The notes under the pieces: model-generated
The model's input: the letters and a program-made list of their open reading frames with translations, nothing else
Told to the model about the DNA's origin: nothing
Database searches by the model: none
Assembly: GCF_902141845.1 (NCBI RefSeq)
Contig: NZ_CABFPH010000055.1
Location: forward strand, 1 to 35,734
Origin: Methylobacterium symbioticum
GTDB lineage: Bacteria; Pseudomonadota; Alphaproteobacteria; Rhizobiales; Beijerinckiaceae
DNA length: 35,734 bases
Reading direction: 5' to 3'
Position numbers and translations under genes: made by a program
Part shown: positions 7,668 to 14,776 of the stretch, in pieces
Layout of the letters: the number at the start of each line of letters is the position of its first letter
Numbering within the stretch: the stretch's first letter is position 1

Positions 7668-8410
7668 CGTTTTCCCAAGCCAATATCTGCCGCCACCGCC
7701 TTCAGGCGGTCCGGCTCCCGCTCTTTCCGTTCGCTGTACCGGTCCACCAGGTAGTCGGCCCGTTCACGGGTCAACAGCGTGAACTTCATCAGTTCCTCGC
7801 ACACGTCCACCACGCGCTCGTAGAGCGGCCCCGGCTTCATCCGGCCGGCCTCGTCAAACTCTTTGTAGGCCATCGGCACCGACGACTGGTTGGGGATGGT
7901 GATCATCCGCATCCAGCGGCCGAGCAGGCGTAAGGAGTTCACGGCGTTGAAGGACTGCGAGCCGCCGGAAACCTGCATCACGGCGAGCGTCCGGCCCTGG
8001 GTCGGGCGCACCGAACCTTCGCTGAGCGGCAGCCAGTCAATTTGGCTTTTCATCACGCCGGTCATGTTGCCGTGCCGCTCCGGCGACACCCACACATGCC
8101 CTTCGGACCAGATCGAGAGGTTGCGCAACTCCTGCACCTTCGGGTGATCGGCGGTGGTGTCGTCGGGCAGCGGCAGGCCATGGGCATCGTAGATGCACAC
8201 CTCGCCACCCATCGCTTCCAACAAGCGGGCGGCCTCGTAGGCCAGCAACCGGCTGAACGACCGCTCGCGGAGTGATCCATAGAGGATCAGGAAGCGGGGG
8301 GCATGTGTGAACGGCTGAACCACCTGCAACTGTGCTGGCGTCAGCACCGCAAAGTGCGCCTGGCTGAGGTTCGGCAGGCCATCGGTGAACGGCTGAGGGG
8401 GCTTGTCCAA
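7664..8410 (-). CDS. arsH: ArsH, NADPH-dependent FMN organoarsenical oxidase
   Basis: This is a 248-residue flavoprotein of the ArsH family, which oxidises trivalent organoarsenicals to the less toxic pentavalent forms using FMN and NADPH. The flavodoxin-like phosphate loop GSLRERSFSR lies at residues 45-54. The family stretches VWVSPERHGNMTGVMKSQIDWLP and QVSGGSQSFNAVNSLR are present and the length is normal. The start is a TTG at 8410, because no in-frame ATG gives a complete N-terminus. It is divergent from arsR across 47 bp that hold one palindromic operator, so both are probably repressed by ArsR. It converges with the permease gene, sharing CTAG at the stops. Confidence 0.93.
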   Translation of the reverse strand: MDKPPQPFTDGLPNLSQAHFAVLTPAQLQVVQPFTHAPRFLILYGSLRERSFSRLLAYEAARLLEAMGGEVCIYDAHGLPLPDDTTADHPKVQELRNLSIWSEGHVWVSPERHGNMTGVMKSQIDWLPLSEGSVRPTQGRTLAVMQVSGGSQSFNAVNSLRLLGRWMRMITIPNQSSVPMAYKEFDEAGRMKPGPLYERVVDVCEELMKFTLLTRERADYLVDRYSERKEREPDRLKAVAADIGLGKR

Positions 8411-8431
8411 GGCGCAGCTTTTCTCTACGTT

Positions 8432-8445
8432 TCAATTATGATTGA
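8432..8445. promoter_or_regulatory. ArsR operator in the arsH-arsR divergent promoter
   Basis: TCAAT-TATG-ATTGA is a perfect 5-bp-arm inverted repeat in the 47-bp gap between divergent arsH and arsR. It is AT-rich in a GC-rich setting and placed to overlap both promoters. ArsR/SmtB repressors bind such imperfect AT-rich dyads. Confidence 0.6.
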
Positions 8446-8457
8446 GACATTGCATCA

Positions 8458-8820
8458 ATGATCGACGAACGGCAAGCCGTCGCTGCCTTCGCGGCCCTCG
8501 GGCAGGAACACCGCCTGCGCATCGTGCGGGCGCTGGTCACGGCAGGGCCGGACGGCCTGGCCGCCGGCGCACTGGCCGGCGAGGTCGGCGTGTCCGGCAC
8601 CAACCTGTCCTTTCACGTCAAGGAACTGAGCCGCACCGGCTTGATCCAGTCGCGGCGTGAAGGTCGTTCGATCATCTACAGCGCCGCCTACACGCCGCTG
8701 TCGGGCCTGATCGAGTTCCTGATGCGCGATTGCTGCCAGGGCCGCCCGGAGGTTTGCACCCCAGCGGTCGAAGCGCTCGCCGCCTGCTGCTCACCCACCG
8801 GAATCACCACCCATGTCTGA
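8458..8820 (+). CDS. arsR: ArsR family arsenite-responsive repressor
   Basis: This 120-residue winged-helix repressor shows the recognition region VSGTNLSFHVKELSRTGLI (about 45-63) and the wing SRREGRSIIYSAA (about 65-77). It lacks the ELCVCDL-type site in the DNA-binding helix. Cysteines sit near the C-terminus instead: C92-C93, C100, C110 and C111. This resembles the C-terminal As(III) site known from Acidithiobacillus ferrooxidans ArsR (a CC pair plus one more Cys), suggesting the same kind of three-coordinate arsenite sensing. It is the first gene of the rightward operon, its stop lies inside the next gene (8-base overlap), and it very likely controls arsH as well. Confidence 0.93.
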   Translation: MIDERQAVAAFAALGQEHRLRIVRALVTAGPDGLAAGALAGEVGVSGTNLSFHVKELSRTGLIQSRREGRSIIYSAAYTPLSGLIEFLMRDCCQGRPEVCTPAVEALAACCSPTGITTHV

Positions 8821-9340
8821 CCGCATCTACAACGTGCTGTTTCTCTGCACCGGCAACTCGGCTCGTTCGATCCTGGCCGAAGCCATGCTCAACAAGCTGG
8901 GGCAGGGGCGCTTCCAGGCGTTTTCCGCCGGCAGTCAGCCCAAGGGACAGCCGCACCCGCTGGCCCTGGAAACGCTCGAACAAAGCGACTTCCCCACGCA
9001 GGGTCTGCGCTCGAAGTCCTGGGACGAGTTTGCCACGCCGGACGCCCCGGTGATGGATTTCGTGTTCACGGTCTGTGACAACGCTGCCGGCGAAACTTGC
9101 CCCTTCTGGCCCGGCCAGCCGGTGACGGCGCATTGGGGTATTGAAGACCCCGCCGCCGTGGAGGGCGCGGACATCGAGCGCAGGCGGGCGTTCATCACCG
9201 CCCAACGCTACCTCAAGAACCGGATCGGGGCCTTTGTCGCGCTGCCGATCACCAGCCTGGATGGGGTGGCGCTGTCGTCCAAGGTCCGCGAGATCGGCCA
9301 GCAGGACGGCGCTTCATCGCGCCGGCCGGAGGTCGCGTGA
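8813..9340 (+). CDS. arsC: Arsenate reductase, low-molecular-weight phosphatase type
   Basis: This 175-residue enzyme of the LMW protein-tyrosine-phosphatase fold reduces arsenate to arsenite. The phosphate loop CTGNSARS (Cys12 to Arg18, C-X5-R) binds arsenate. Two further cysteines, C88 in FTVCDN and C96 in ETCPFWPG, lie where the thiol relay of this class is found, so reduction by thioredoxin or glutaredoxin is expected. The catalytic DP acid is plausibly the Asp in GIEDPAA. The start ATG overlaps the end of arsR by 8 bases. It is followed without a gap by a second arsenate reductase of a different fold. Confidence 0.93.
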   Translation: MSDRIYNVLFLCTGNSARSILAEAMLNKLGQGRFQAFSAGSQPKGQPHPLALETLEQSDFPTQGLRSKSWDEFATPDAPVMDFVFTVCDNAAGETCPFWPGQPVTAHWGIEDPAAVEGADIERRRAFITAQRYLKNRIGAFVALPITSLDGVALSSKVREIGQQDGASSRRPEVA

Positions 9341-9765
9341 TGGACGTGGTGATCTACCACAACCCAGCGTGCGGCACCTCGCGCAACACCCTGGCGATGA
9401 TCCGCAACGCCGGCATCGAGCCGCATGTGATCGAGTACCTGAAGACGCCGCCGGCACGGGCGCTGCTGGTCCAGCTACTGGCCCGCGCCGGCCTCTTGGT
9501 GCGCGACGTGCTGCGCGAGAAGGGCACGCCCTACGCGGAGCTGGGCCTGGGAGATCCGACACTGTCCGATGACCGGCTCCTCGACGCGATCGAGGCGCAT
9601 CCGATCCTGCTCAACAGGCCGCTGGTGGTCACCCCCAACGGCGTCGCCCTGTGCCGGCCGTCCGAGGCCGTGCTGGGTCTGCTGCCGGCGCAGCAGGGCG
9701 AGTTCGTCAAAGAGGATGGTGAGCGCGTCGTGGACGAGCATGGCCGCCGCGTCGCCACCGCCTGA
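9340..9765 (+). CDS. arsC: Arsenate reductase, glutaredoxin-dependent (R773 ArsC type)
   Basis: This is an ArsC/Spx-fold reductase of 141 residues, the length of the plasmid R773 enzyme. The signature HNPACGTSRNTL holds the catalytic Cys (residue 11 from this ATG, equivalent to Cys12 of R773). The conserved arginines are present in VLREKGTPY, LLNRPLVVTP and LCRPSEAVL. It reduces arsenate with glutathione and glutaredoxin, making arsenite for the exporters downstream. The ATG at 9340 shares its A with the upstream TGA; a GTG at 9337 is an alternative. Having both arsenate reductase folds side by side gives two independent electron sources. Confidence 0.94.
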   Translation: MDVVIYHNPACGTSRNTLAMIRNAGIEPHVIEYLKTPPARALLVQLLARAGLLVRDVLREKGTPYAELGLGDPTLSDDRLLDAIEAHPILLNRPLVVTPNGVALCRPSEAVLGLLPAQQGEFVKEDGERVVDEHGRRVATA

Positions 9766-9799
9766 GCCTCACACCCACCAATAAGAAGAAACCGCCCCG

Positions 9800-11095
9800 A
9801 TGCAAGCGATTGCCATCTTCGTCGTCACCCTCGTGTTCGTCATCTGGCAACCGGGCGGATTCGGGATCGGATGGAGCGCCCTGATCGGGGCCGCCGTGGC
9901 GCTGGTTCTCGGCGTCATCCACCCCGGCGACATTCCGGTGGTCTGGCACATCGTCTGGGACGCCACGTTCACGTTCGTAGCTCTGATTATCATCTCGCTG
10001 CTGCTCGATGAGGCCGGGTTCTTCCATTGGGCCGCGCTGCACATCGCCCGCTGGGGCGGGGGCCGGGGCCGCCTGCTGTTTCCGCTGGTGATCCTGCTCG
10101 GCGCGGCGATCGCGGCGGTGTTCGCTAACGACGGCGCGGCTCTGCTGCTGACCCCGATCGTGCTGGCGATCCTGCTGCGGCTGAACTTAAAGCCGGCGGC
10201 AGCGCTGGCCTTCATCGTCGCCTGCGGGTTCGTGGCCGACAGCACCAGTCTGCCGTTGGTGATCTCCAACCTCGTGAACATCGTCTCGGCCAACTACTTC
10301 GACGTCACTTTTGGGCGCTATGCCGCCGTGATGATGCCGGTGAACTTGGTGTCGCTCGCCGCGACGCTGGTAGTGCTTTGGCTATTCTACCGCCGCGACG
10401 TGCCAGCGAGCTATCCGGTCGGCCAGCTCGAACCGCCGCGTGTCGCGATCCGCGATCCGCTGGTGTTCCGGGCGGCCTTTCCGCTGCTCGGCGTGCTTCT
10501 GGTCGCCTACTTCGTCACCGCGCCGTTCGGCGTACCGGTGTCGGTTGTTACGTGTGCCGGGGCGGCCGTGCTGCTGGCGCTAGCCGGCCGGGGCGGTGTG
10601 ATCCCGATCCACAAGGTGCTGACCGGAGCGCCTTGGCAGATCGTGCTGTTCAGCCTCGGCATGTATCTGGTGGTCTACGGCCTGAAGAACGCCGGCCTGA
10701 CCGACGAGCTGGCCAAGGGCCTTACCTGGCTGGCCGGGCACGGCCCGTGGGTCGCCACGGTCGGCACCGGCTTTGCCGCTGCCCTCCTGTCGTCGGTGAT
10801 GAACAACATGCCGAGCGTGCTGGTCGGCGCGCTGTCGATCCAGCAGGCCCCGGACCTGTCGCCGCTGATGCGCGAGCTGATGGTCTACGCCAACGTGATC
10901 GGCTGCGATCTCGGACCGAAGTTCACGCCGATCGGCAGCCTGGCGACGCTGCTCTGGCTGCACGTCCTCGCCACCAAGGGCCAGAAAATCGGCTGGGGCC
11001 AGTACATGAAGGTCGGCCTGGTGATCACGCCGCCCGTGCTGCTGGTGACGCTGCTCGCACTGGCCCTATGGCTGCCATTGCTCGGGCCGCAATAG
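9800..11095 (+). CDS. arsB: Arsenite efflux permease ArsB
   Basis: This is a 431-residue inner-membrane protein of the ArsB/NhaD branch of the ion transporter superfamily, with about 11-12 hydrophobic helices. Recognisable pieces are FANDGAALLLTPIVLAIL in the first half and SSVMNNMPSVLVGALSIQ plus IGCDLGPKFTPIGSLATLLW in the second. It exports arsenite and antimonite using the proton motive force; an ArsA ATPase is not encoded here. The length is typical (about 430). It begins 34 bases after arsC, with a purine-rich AAGAAGAAA upstream of the ATG. It is the main exporter of the operon. Confidence 0.94.
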   Translation: MQAIAIFVVTLVFVIWQPGGFGIGWSALIGAAVALVLGVIHPGDIPVVWHIVWDATFTFVALIIISLLLDEAGFFHWAALHIARWGGGRGRLLFPLVILLGAAIAAVFANDGAALLLTPIVLAILLRLNLKPAAALAFIVACGFVADSTSLPLVISNLVNIVSANYFDVTFGRYAAVMMPVNLVSLAATLVVLWLFYRRDVPASYPVGQLEPPRVAIRDPLVFRAAFPLLGVLLVAYFVTAPFGVPVSVVTCAGAAVLLALAGRGGVIPIHKVLTGAPWQIVLFSLGMYLVVYGLKNAGLTDELAKGLTWLAGHGPWVATVGTGFAAALLSSVMNNMPSVLVGALSIQQAPDLSPLMRELMVYANVIGCDLGPKFTPIGSLATLLWLHVLATKGQKIGWGQYMKVGLVITPPVLLVTLLALALWLPLLGPQ

Positions 11096-11102
11096 TCTGC
11101 CG

Positions 11103-12266
11103 ATGGATCGGGCACGCCGCTGGCCGGTGATCTCCGCGCTCGGCGTGGTGCAAATTTTTACCTGGGGGTCGTCGTTCTACCTCTTGGCGGTTTTGGCGGA
11201 CCCGGTGGCGAAGGAAACCGGGTGGCCACTGACCGGAATCGTCGGCGGCTTGTCGCTCGGTCTCCTAGTCGCGGCCTTCGCCTCGCCCCAGGTCGGCGCG
11301 TCGATCCACCGGTACGGCGGGCGGCCCGTGCTGGGACTGGCGGCGGTGCTGCTGGCCCTCGGCTTGATCGTGCTTGGTCTGGCGCCGTCGCTGCCGGTCT
11401 TCCTGGTCGGCTGGTTGGTGATCGGCCTCGGTATGGGCTGCGGACTGTACGATCCTGCCTATGCCACTCTCGGCCGCCTCTACGGAGCGGACGCCAGGCC
11501 GGCGATCACGGCCCTGACGTTATGGGGCGGGTTCGCCAGCACCGTGTGCTGGCCGCTGTCGGTGCATCTCGTCGCGCATATCGGCTGGCGGGCGACGTGT
11601 TTTGCCTATGCCGGCCTGCATCTCGGGGTCACGCTGCCGCTCGTGCTACTGTTGATCCCGTCGGCATCGGCCTCGCCGACGACGCCGGACATCGGCCGGA
11701 GGGCGGTTACACCGCTTGCAGCTCAGGAACGCCGACTGTTCCTGCTGTTCGCCGGGGTGCTCGTGCTCGGCGGCGCGAGCATGGCCCTGGTCTCGGTGCA
11801 TCTGCTGACCCTGCTCCAGGGGCGTGGCGTCCCACTCGCCTCAGCGGTCTCATACGGCGCCGTGATCGGACCGGCCCAGGTCGCGGCCCGTCTCATGGAG
11901 ATGGCAGGAAAGGGGCGGTATCACCCGTTGTGGACCCTGACGGCGGCCACGTACCTGATCGCTCTCGGTCTTGGATTGCTGGCCGCGGGTCTGCCCGTCG
12001 TCGGGCTGGCACTTGTGCTCTACGGCGGAGGCAACGGGATCTACTCGATCGCGCGAGGCACGGTGCCGCTCGCTCTGTTCGGCCCGGTCCGCTATCCGGC
12101 GCTGGTCGGGCGTCTGGCGCGGCCGGGATTGATCGCCCAGGCGCTGGCTCCCCCCCTCGGCGCGTTCGTGCTCTCCCACGGCGGTGCCGGCGTTCTCTGG
12201 ATTATGCTGGCGCTGCTGGCGCTCGCGAACCTCGGCCTCGTCGGCGCACTGCGGAGGACGCGCTAG
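11103..12266 (+). CDS. MFS transporter, ArsK-like exporter
   Basis: This 387-residue major facilitator has 12 predicted membrane helices and a central charged loop near residues 195-215. It starts 7 bases after arsB, so it is the last gene of the operon. MFS proteins at this position in alphaproteobacterial ars operons include ArsK, which exports arsenite, antimonite and trivalent organoarsenicals, and ArsJ, which exports 1-arseno-3-phosphoglycerate. No GapDH gene is present beside it, which argues against ArsJ. The N-terminal phrase FTWGSSFYLLAVLADP and ALTLWGGFASTVCWPLS fit my memory of ArsK-like proteins. The substrate is inferred from context. Confidence 0.85.
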   Translation: MDRARRWPVISALGVVQIFTWGSSFYLLAVLADPVAKETGWPLTGIVGGLSLGLLVAAFASPQVGASIHRYGGRPVLGLAAVLLALGLIVLGLAPSLPVFLVGWLVIGLGMGCGLYDPAYATLGRLYGADARPAITALTLWGGFASTVCWPLSVHLVAHIGWRATCFAYAGLHLGVTLPLVLLLIPSASASPTTPDIGRRAVTPLAAQERRLFLLFAGVLVLGGASMALVSVHLLTLLQGRGVPLASAVSYGAVIGPAQVAARLMEMAGKGRYHPLWTLTAATYLIALGLGLLAAGLPVVGLALVLYGGGNGIYSIARGTVPLALFGPVRYPALVGRLARPGLIAQALAPPLGAFVLSHGGAGVLWIMLALLALANLGLVGALRRTR

Positions 12267-12447
12267 GGGCGACGATCTAGACCCACAGGCACAGCAACAG
12301 CTGCATGTCCGGTGATGGGTTCGATCGCGCGAAACAGGCCTAAAATCCTAGCGGACTTGCTCTTCGAGCCGTCCAGCACGTCGCACTCGCGAAGGCCGGC
12401 GCAGCGATCATGGCGGTCCGCCGCGTCGCCCGTCCAGATGTCGGCGC

Positions 12448-13389
12448 CTAAGCGCCAGCTCGCACGCCCCGCTGCACCGGGATGCCGTTGGCCCGGGCCT
12501 TATCGGCGAGGTTCTCGCTGATGCCGCTGCCCGGGAAAGCCACCACACCGATCGGCAGCGCCTCCAGCATCGCGTCGTTGCGCCGGAAGGGCGCGGCCCG
12601 GTTGTGCTTCGTCCAGTCCGGCCGGAACGCCACCTGCGGCACCTGGCGGCTGTCGGCCCATTTCGCGGCGATCAGCTCGGCTCCCTTCGGGCTGCCGCCA
12701 TGCAACAGCACCATGGTCGGGTGCTTCGCCTTGACCTTGTCGAGCACGCTCCAAATCCGCTGCACGTCCTGATAGTCGTTGCCTCCGGTGAAGGCGATGC
12801 GCGGCCCCGGCGGCACCAGGATCTCGGTCTCCGCCCGGCGTTTGGCGGCCAGGAAGTCGCGCGAGTCGATCATCGCCGCCGTCATGGTGCGCCGGTTGAC
12901 CTGCGACCCGGAACGCGGGCGCCAGAGTGAGCCGGTCTGGACGCCGTAGACGGCGGCGGCCGCGTCGCGGGTGAACTCGAAGGCATTGCGCCGCTCGGTC
13001 AGGCTGAGCCCCAGCGCGATCAGCCGTTCCAGCTCGACCGAGCGCACCTCGGATCCGTCCTGCTCGCCCTGGGAGCGCTTCTGCGCCACCTCGTTGTCGT
13101 CGAGCTTGCGGTCGAGGTGCTCTACGCGGCGCTGGAACAGGTTCACGAAGCCCCAGAGTAGGTCGGTGGCGTCGTCCTCGAGCCGGGTGTCGGTGAGCAC
13201 GTCGGTGAGCGCGTTCATCGCACCCACGACCGCGGCCTCGACCGCCTCGGGCTCGGGCAGGGGACGCGGGTCCGCCTCCTGCTCGAAGGGCCGGTAGTGG
13301 TGGGTCAGCAACTCATCCAAGAGGTGATCGCCCTGGCCACCGCCTTGACGATCCGGTGCGAATGCGGGGGAGTCGTGCTGGTCGAGCAT
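12448..13389 (-). CDS. DUF2493 protein, SLOG/YspA-like nucleotide-binding fold
   Basis: This 313-residue protein is common on alphaproteobacterial plasmids and integrative elements. The C-terminal third has the DUF2493 (SLOG superfamily) signature: IAFTGGNDYQD, then MVLLHGGSPKGAELIAAKW, then VVAFPGSGISENL, a Rossmann-like fold for a nucleotide or nucleotide-sugar ligand. The N-terminal two thirds are helical and charged. I chose the ATG at 13389 because AAGAGG sits 7 bases upstream; the open frame to 13599 is Pro/Arg-rich and shadow-like. A short hairpin shared with the DUF736 leader lies 25 bases upstream. The precise function is unknown. Confidence 0.85.
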   Translation of the reverse strand: MLDQHDSPAFAPDRQGGGQGDHLLDELLTHHYRPFEQEADPRPLPEPEAVEAAVVGAMNALTDVLTDTRLEDDATDLLWGFVNLFQRRVEHLDRKLDDNEVAQKRSQGEQDGSEVRSVELERLIALGLSLTERRNAFEFTRDAAAAVYGVQTGSLWRPRSGSQVNRRTMTAAMIDSRDFLAAKRRAETEILVPPGPRIAFTGGNDYQDVQRIWSVLDKVKAKHPTMVLLHGGSPKGAELIAAKWADSRQVPQVAFRPDWTKHNRAAPFRRNDAMLEALPIGVVAFPGSGISENLADKARANGIPVQRGVRAGA

Positions 13390-13414
13390 GGGGGCGCCTC
13401 TTGGGTCCGGGAAG

Positions 13415-13429
13415 CCGCGACCGCCGCGG
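13415..13429 (-). promoter_or_regulatory. Leader hairpin shared with the DUF736 gene
   Basis: As RNA this reads CCGCGGCGGTCGCGG, which can fold as a 5-bp stem with a 5-base loop. The same 15-mer with one change stands at 20343-20357. The two copies lie 25 and 27 bases from their start codons, which suggests a shared leader element. Confidence 0.4.
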
Positions 13430-13702
13430 CCTTCATGGTGACCCGGACCGGGATCGGAGGGCGCGCGCACCCGAGCGAGGCGGGAGGGCCGTAGCGGCAG
13501 CGGAGGACGGCCGGCGGCGGCGATTTTGCCTCGCGCTGCAAAGCCGCCCTCGGGCGGCGGCGGAAAATCGTCGGCCGCAGGCCGTTGCGCGCGCAACACG
13601 ACCCGGTAGCGGTCGCCCTCTCAGGAAGGCCGCCGCGCCGGCTCTCCTCGGGCGCCTTGGTGCTGCCCCTCGACCGAGCAGCGGTCCGGTCTCGTGACCG
13701 CA
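13430..13702. other. Spacer between Toprim and DUF2493 genes
   Basis: No gene is supported. There are GC-rich inverted repeats, including the perfect 14-bp palindrome GTTGCGCGCGCAAC near 13587-13600. That palindrome resembles parS arms, but its spacing is 2 bases too short for the consensus. Confidence 0.35.
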
Positions 13703-14776
13703 TCAGGCCGCCACGTCGGCCGCATCGCCTTCGACTCGGAGATGGGTGATCGCATCCGCCTCGGTGAGCTGAGGCGCCAGATGCAGCGCCAGGCCGCGCG
13801 GGCCGAGGCGCATCAGGTCGGCGTTGAAGTCGTCGGCCAGCGGCACGAGCTCCCGCACCTCGGGGACGCCCGCGGCCTCGGCCCGGCCCCGGAGCGTCTC
13901 GTAGGCGCGCAGCCCCTCCGGATCGGCGTCCCGGGCGACGTAGAGGCGGCGCAGGCCGGAAGGGAAAAGGAGGGCCGCGAGATGGTTGGCGGACAGCGCG
14001 GCCACCGCCGGGATCGCCGGCAGCGTACGGCGCACCGACAGCACGGTCTCCAGCCCCTCGCCGGCCACCAGCACGCCCGGCACGGCGCCGGCGAAACGGA
14101 CCCCGTGGCCGAGCAGGTGGCCGAGCGCCCGTCGCGGATCGGCAACGTCGGCCTTGCCGCTTCCATCCCGGGTAAGCCAGGTGCGAGCGACCCCGGTGAC
14201 CGCCCCGCCCAGATCGGTAACGGCCGCCAGCAGGGCAGGGTGCTGAACCGTCGTGCCGTCCTTCAAGCGGTGGTAGCAGCGCGGGTGGTAGCGCAGGGCT
14301 GCCGAACCGAGCGCATGGCCGAGCCCGCGGCCGGCGAGGTAGGCGGCAACCGGCGTCCCCGCCAGGGGCCGGCCCATGCGAAACAGGCGCTGCGCGGCTC
14401 CTACGGCATCGCGATCTGCGTCCACGCCGGTCTCGCGCCGCGGCTCGCGGTTGGATACGGCCGGCCTGGGCAGACGCAGGAAGTCGCGCACCTCGTCCAG
14501 GGTCTCGCGCCAGTCTGCGTGGCGGCGGTTCAACCGGATTAGGTCAAGGAGGTCACCATGCTCGCCGTTGGCCGCGTCCGTCCACTTGCCGCGCCGGCCC
14601 TTTCCGGAGCCCGGCCCGGTCAAGCGCACGTAGAGCGAGGAGCCGGCGCTGTTATTGACGTCACCGACGAGCCAGTACCGGCCCTGGCGGCGGCCGTTGG
14701 ACAGATAGTGGCGGCAGACGGCTTCGGCCTCCTCGCCGAGCCGACGAGCCAGCTCGGATATCTCGACGCGGTCCAT
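13703..14776 (-). CDS. Toprim-domain protein, primase-like
   Basis: This protein of 357 residues (358 if the GTG at 14779 is used) is of a type common on proteobacterial plasmids beside strawberry-notch helicases. The N-terminal part resembles primase zinc-domain proteins but shows no clear Cys set. A Toprim fold follows in the middle: VLVAGEGLETVLSVRR supplies the glycine-rich and acidic motif, and LRRLYVARDADPEG gives the DxD metal motif (about residues 230-300). Toprim proteins make or handle RNA primers or act as nucleases. The start shares TGATG with the upstream helicase stop, so the two are coupled. A role in plasmid replication or repair is inferred. Confidence 0.85.
   Translation of the reverse strand: MDRVEISELARRLGEEAEAVCRHYLSNGRRQGRYWLVGDVNNSAGSSLYVRLTGPGSGKGRRGKWTDAANGEHGDLLDLIRLNRRHADWRETLDEVRDFLRLPRPAVSNREPRRETGVDADRDAVGAAQRLFRMGRPLAGTPVAAYLAGRGLGHALGSAALRYHPRCYHRLKDGTTVQHPALLAAVTDLGGAVTGVARTWLTRDGSGKADVADPRRALGHLLGHGVRFAGAVPGVLVAGEGLETVLSVRRTLPAIPAVAALSANHLAALLFPSGLRRLYVARDADPEGLRAYETLRGRAEAAGVPEVRELVPLADDFNADLMRLGPRGLALHLAPQLTEADAITHLRVEGDAADVAA

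Noticed and set aside
13587..13600. GTTGCGCGCGCAAC as a fourth parS site
   Set aside because: It has the GTT...AAC ends, but the total length is 14 and not 16, so it does not fit the consensus.
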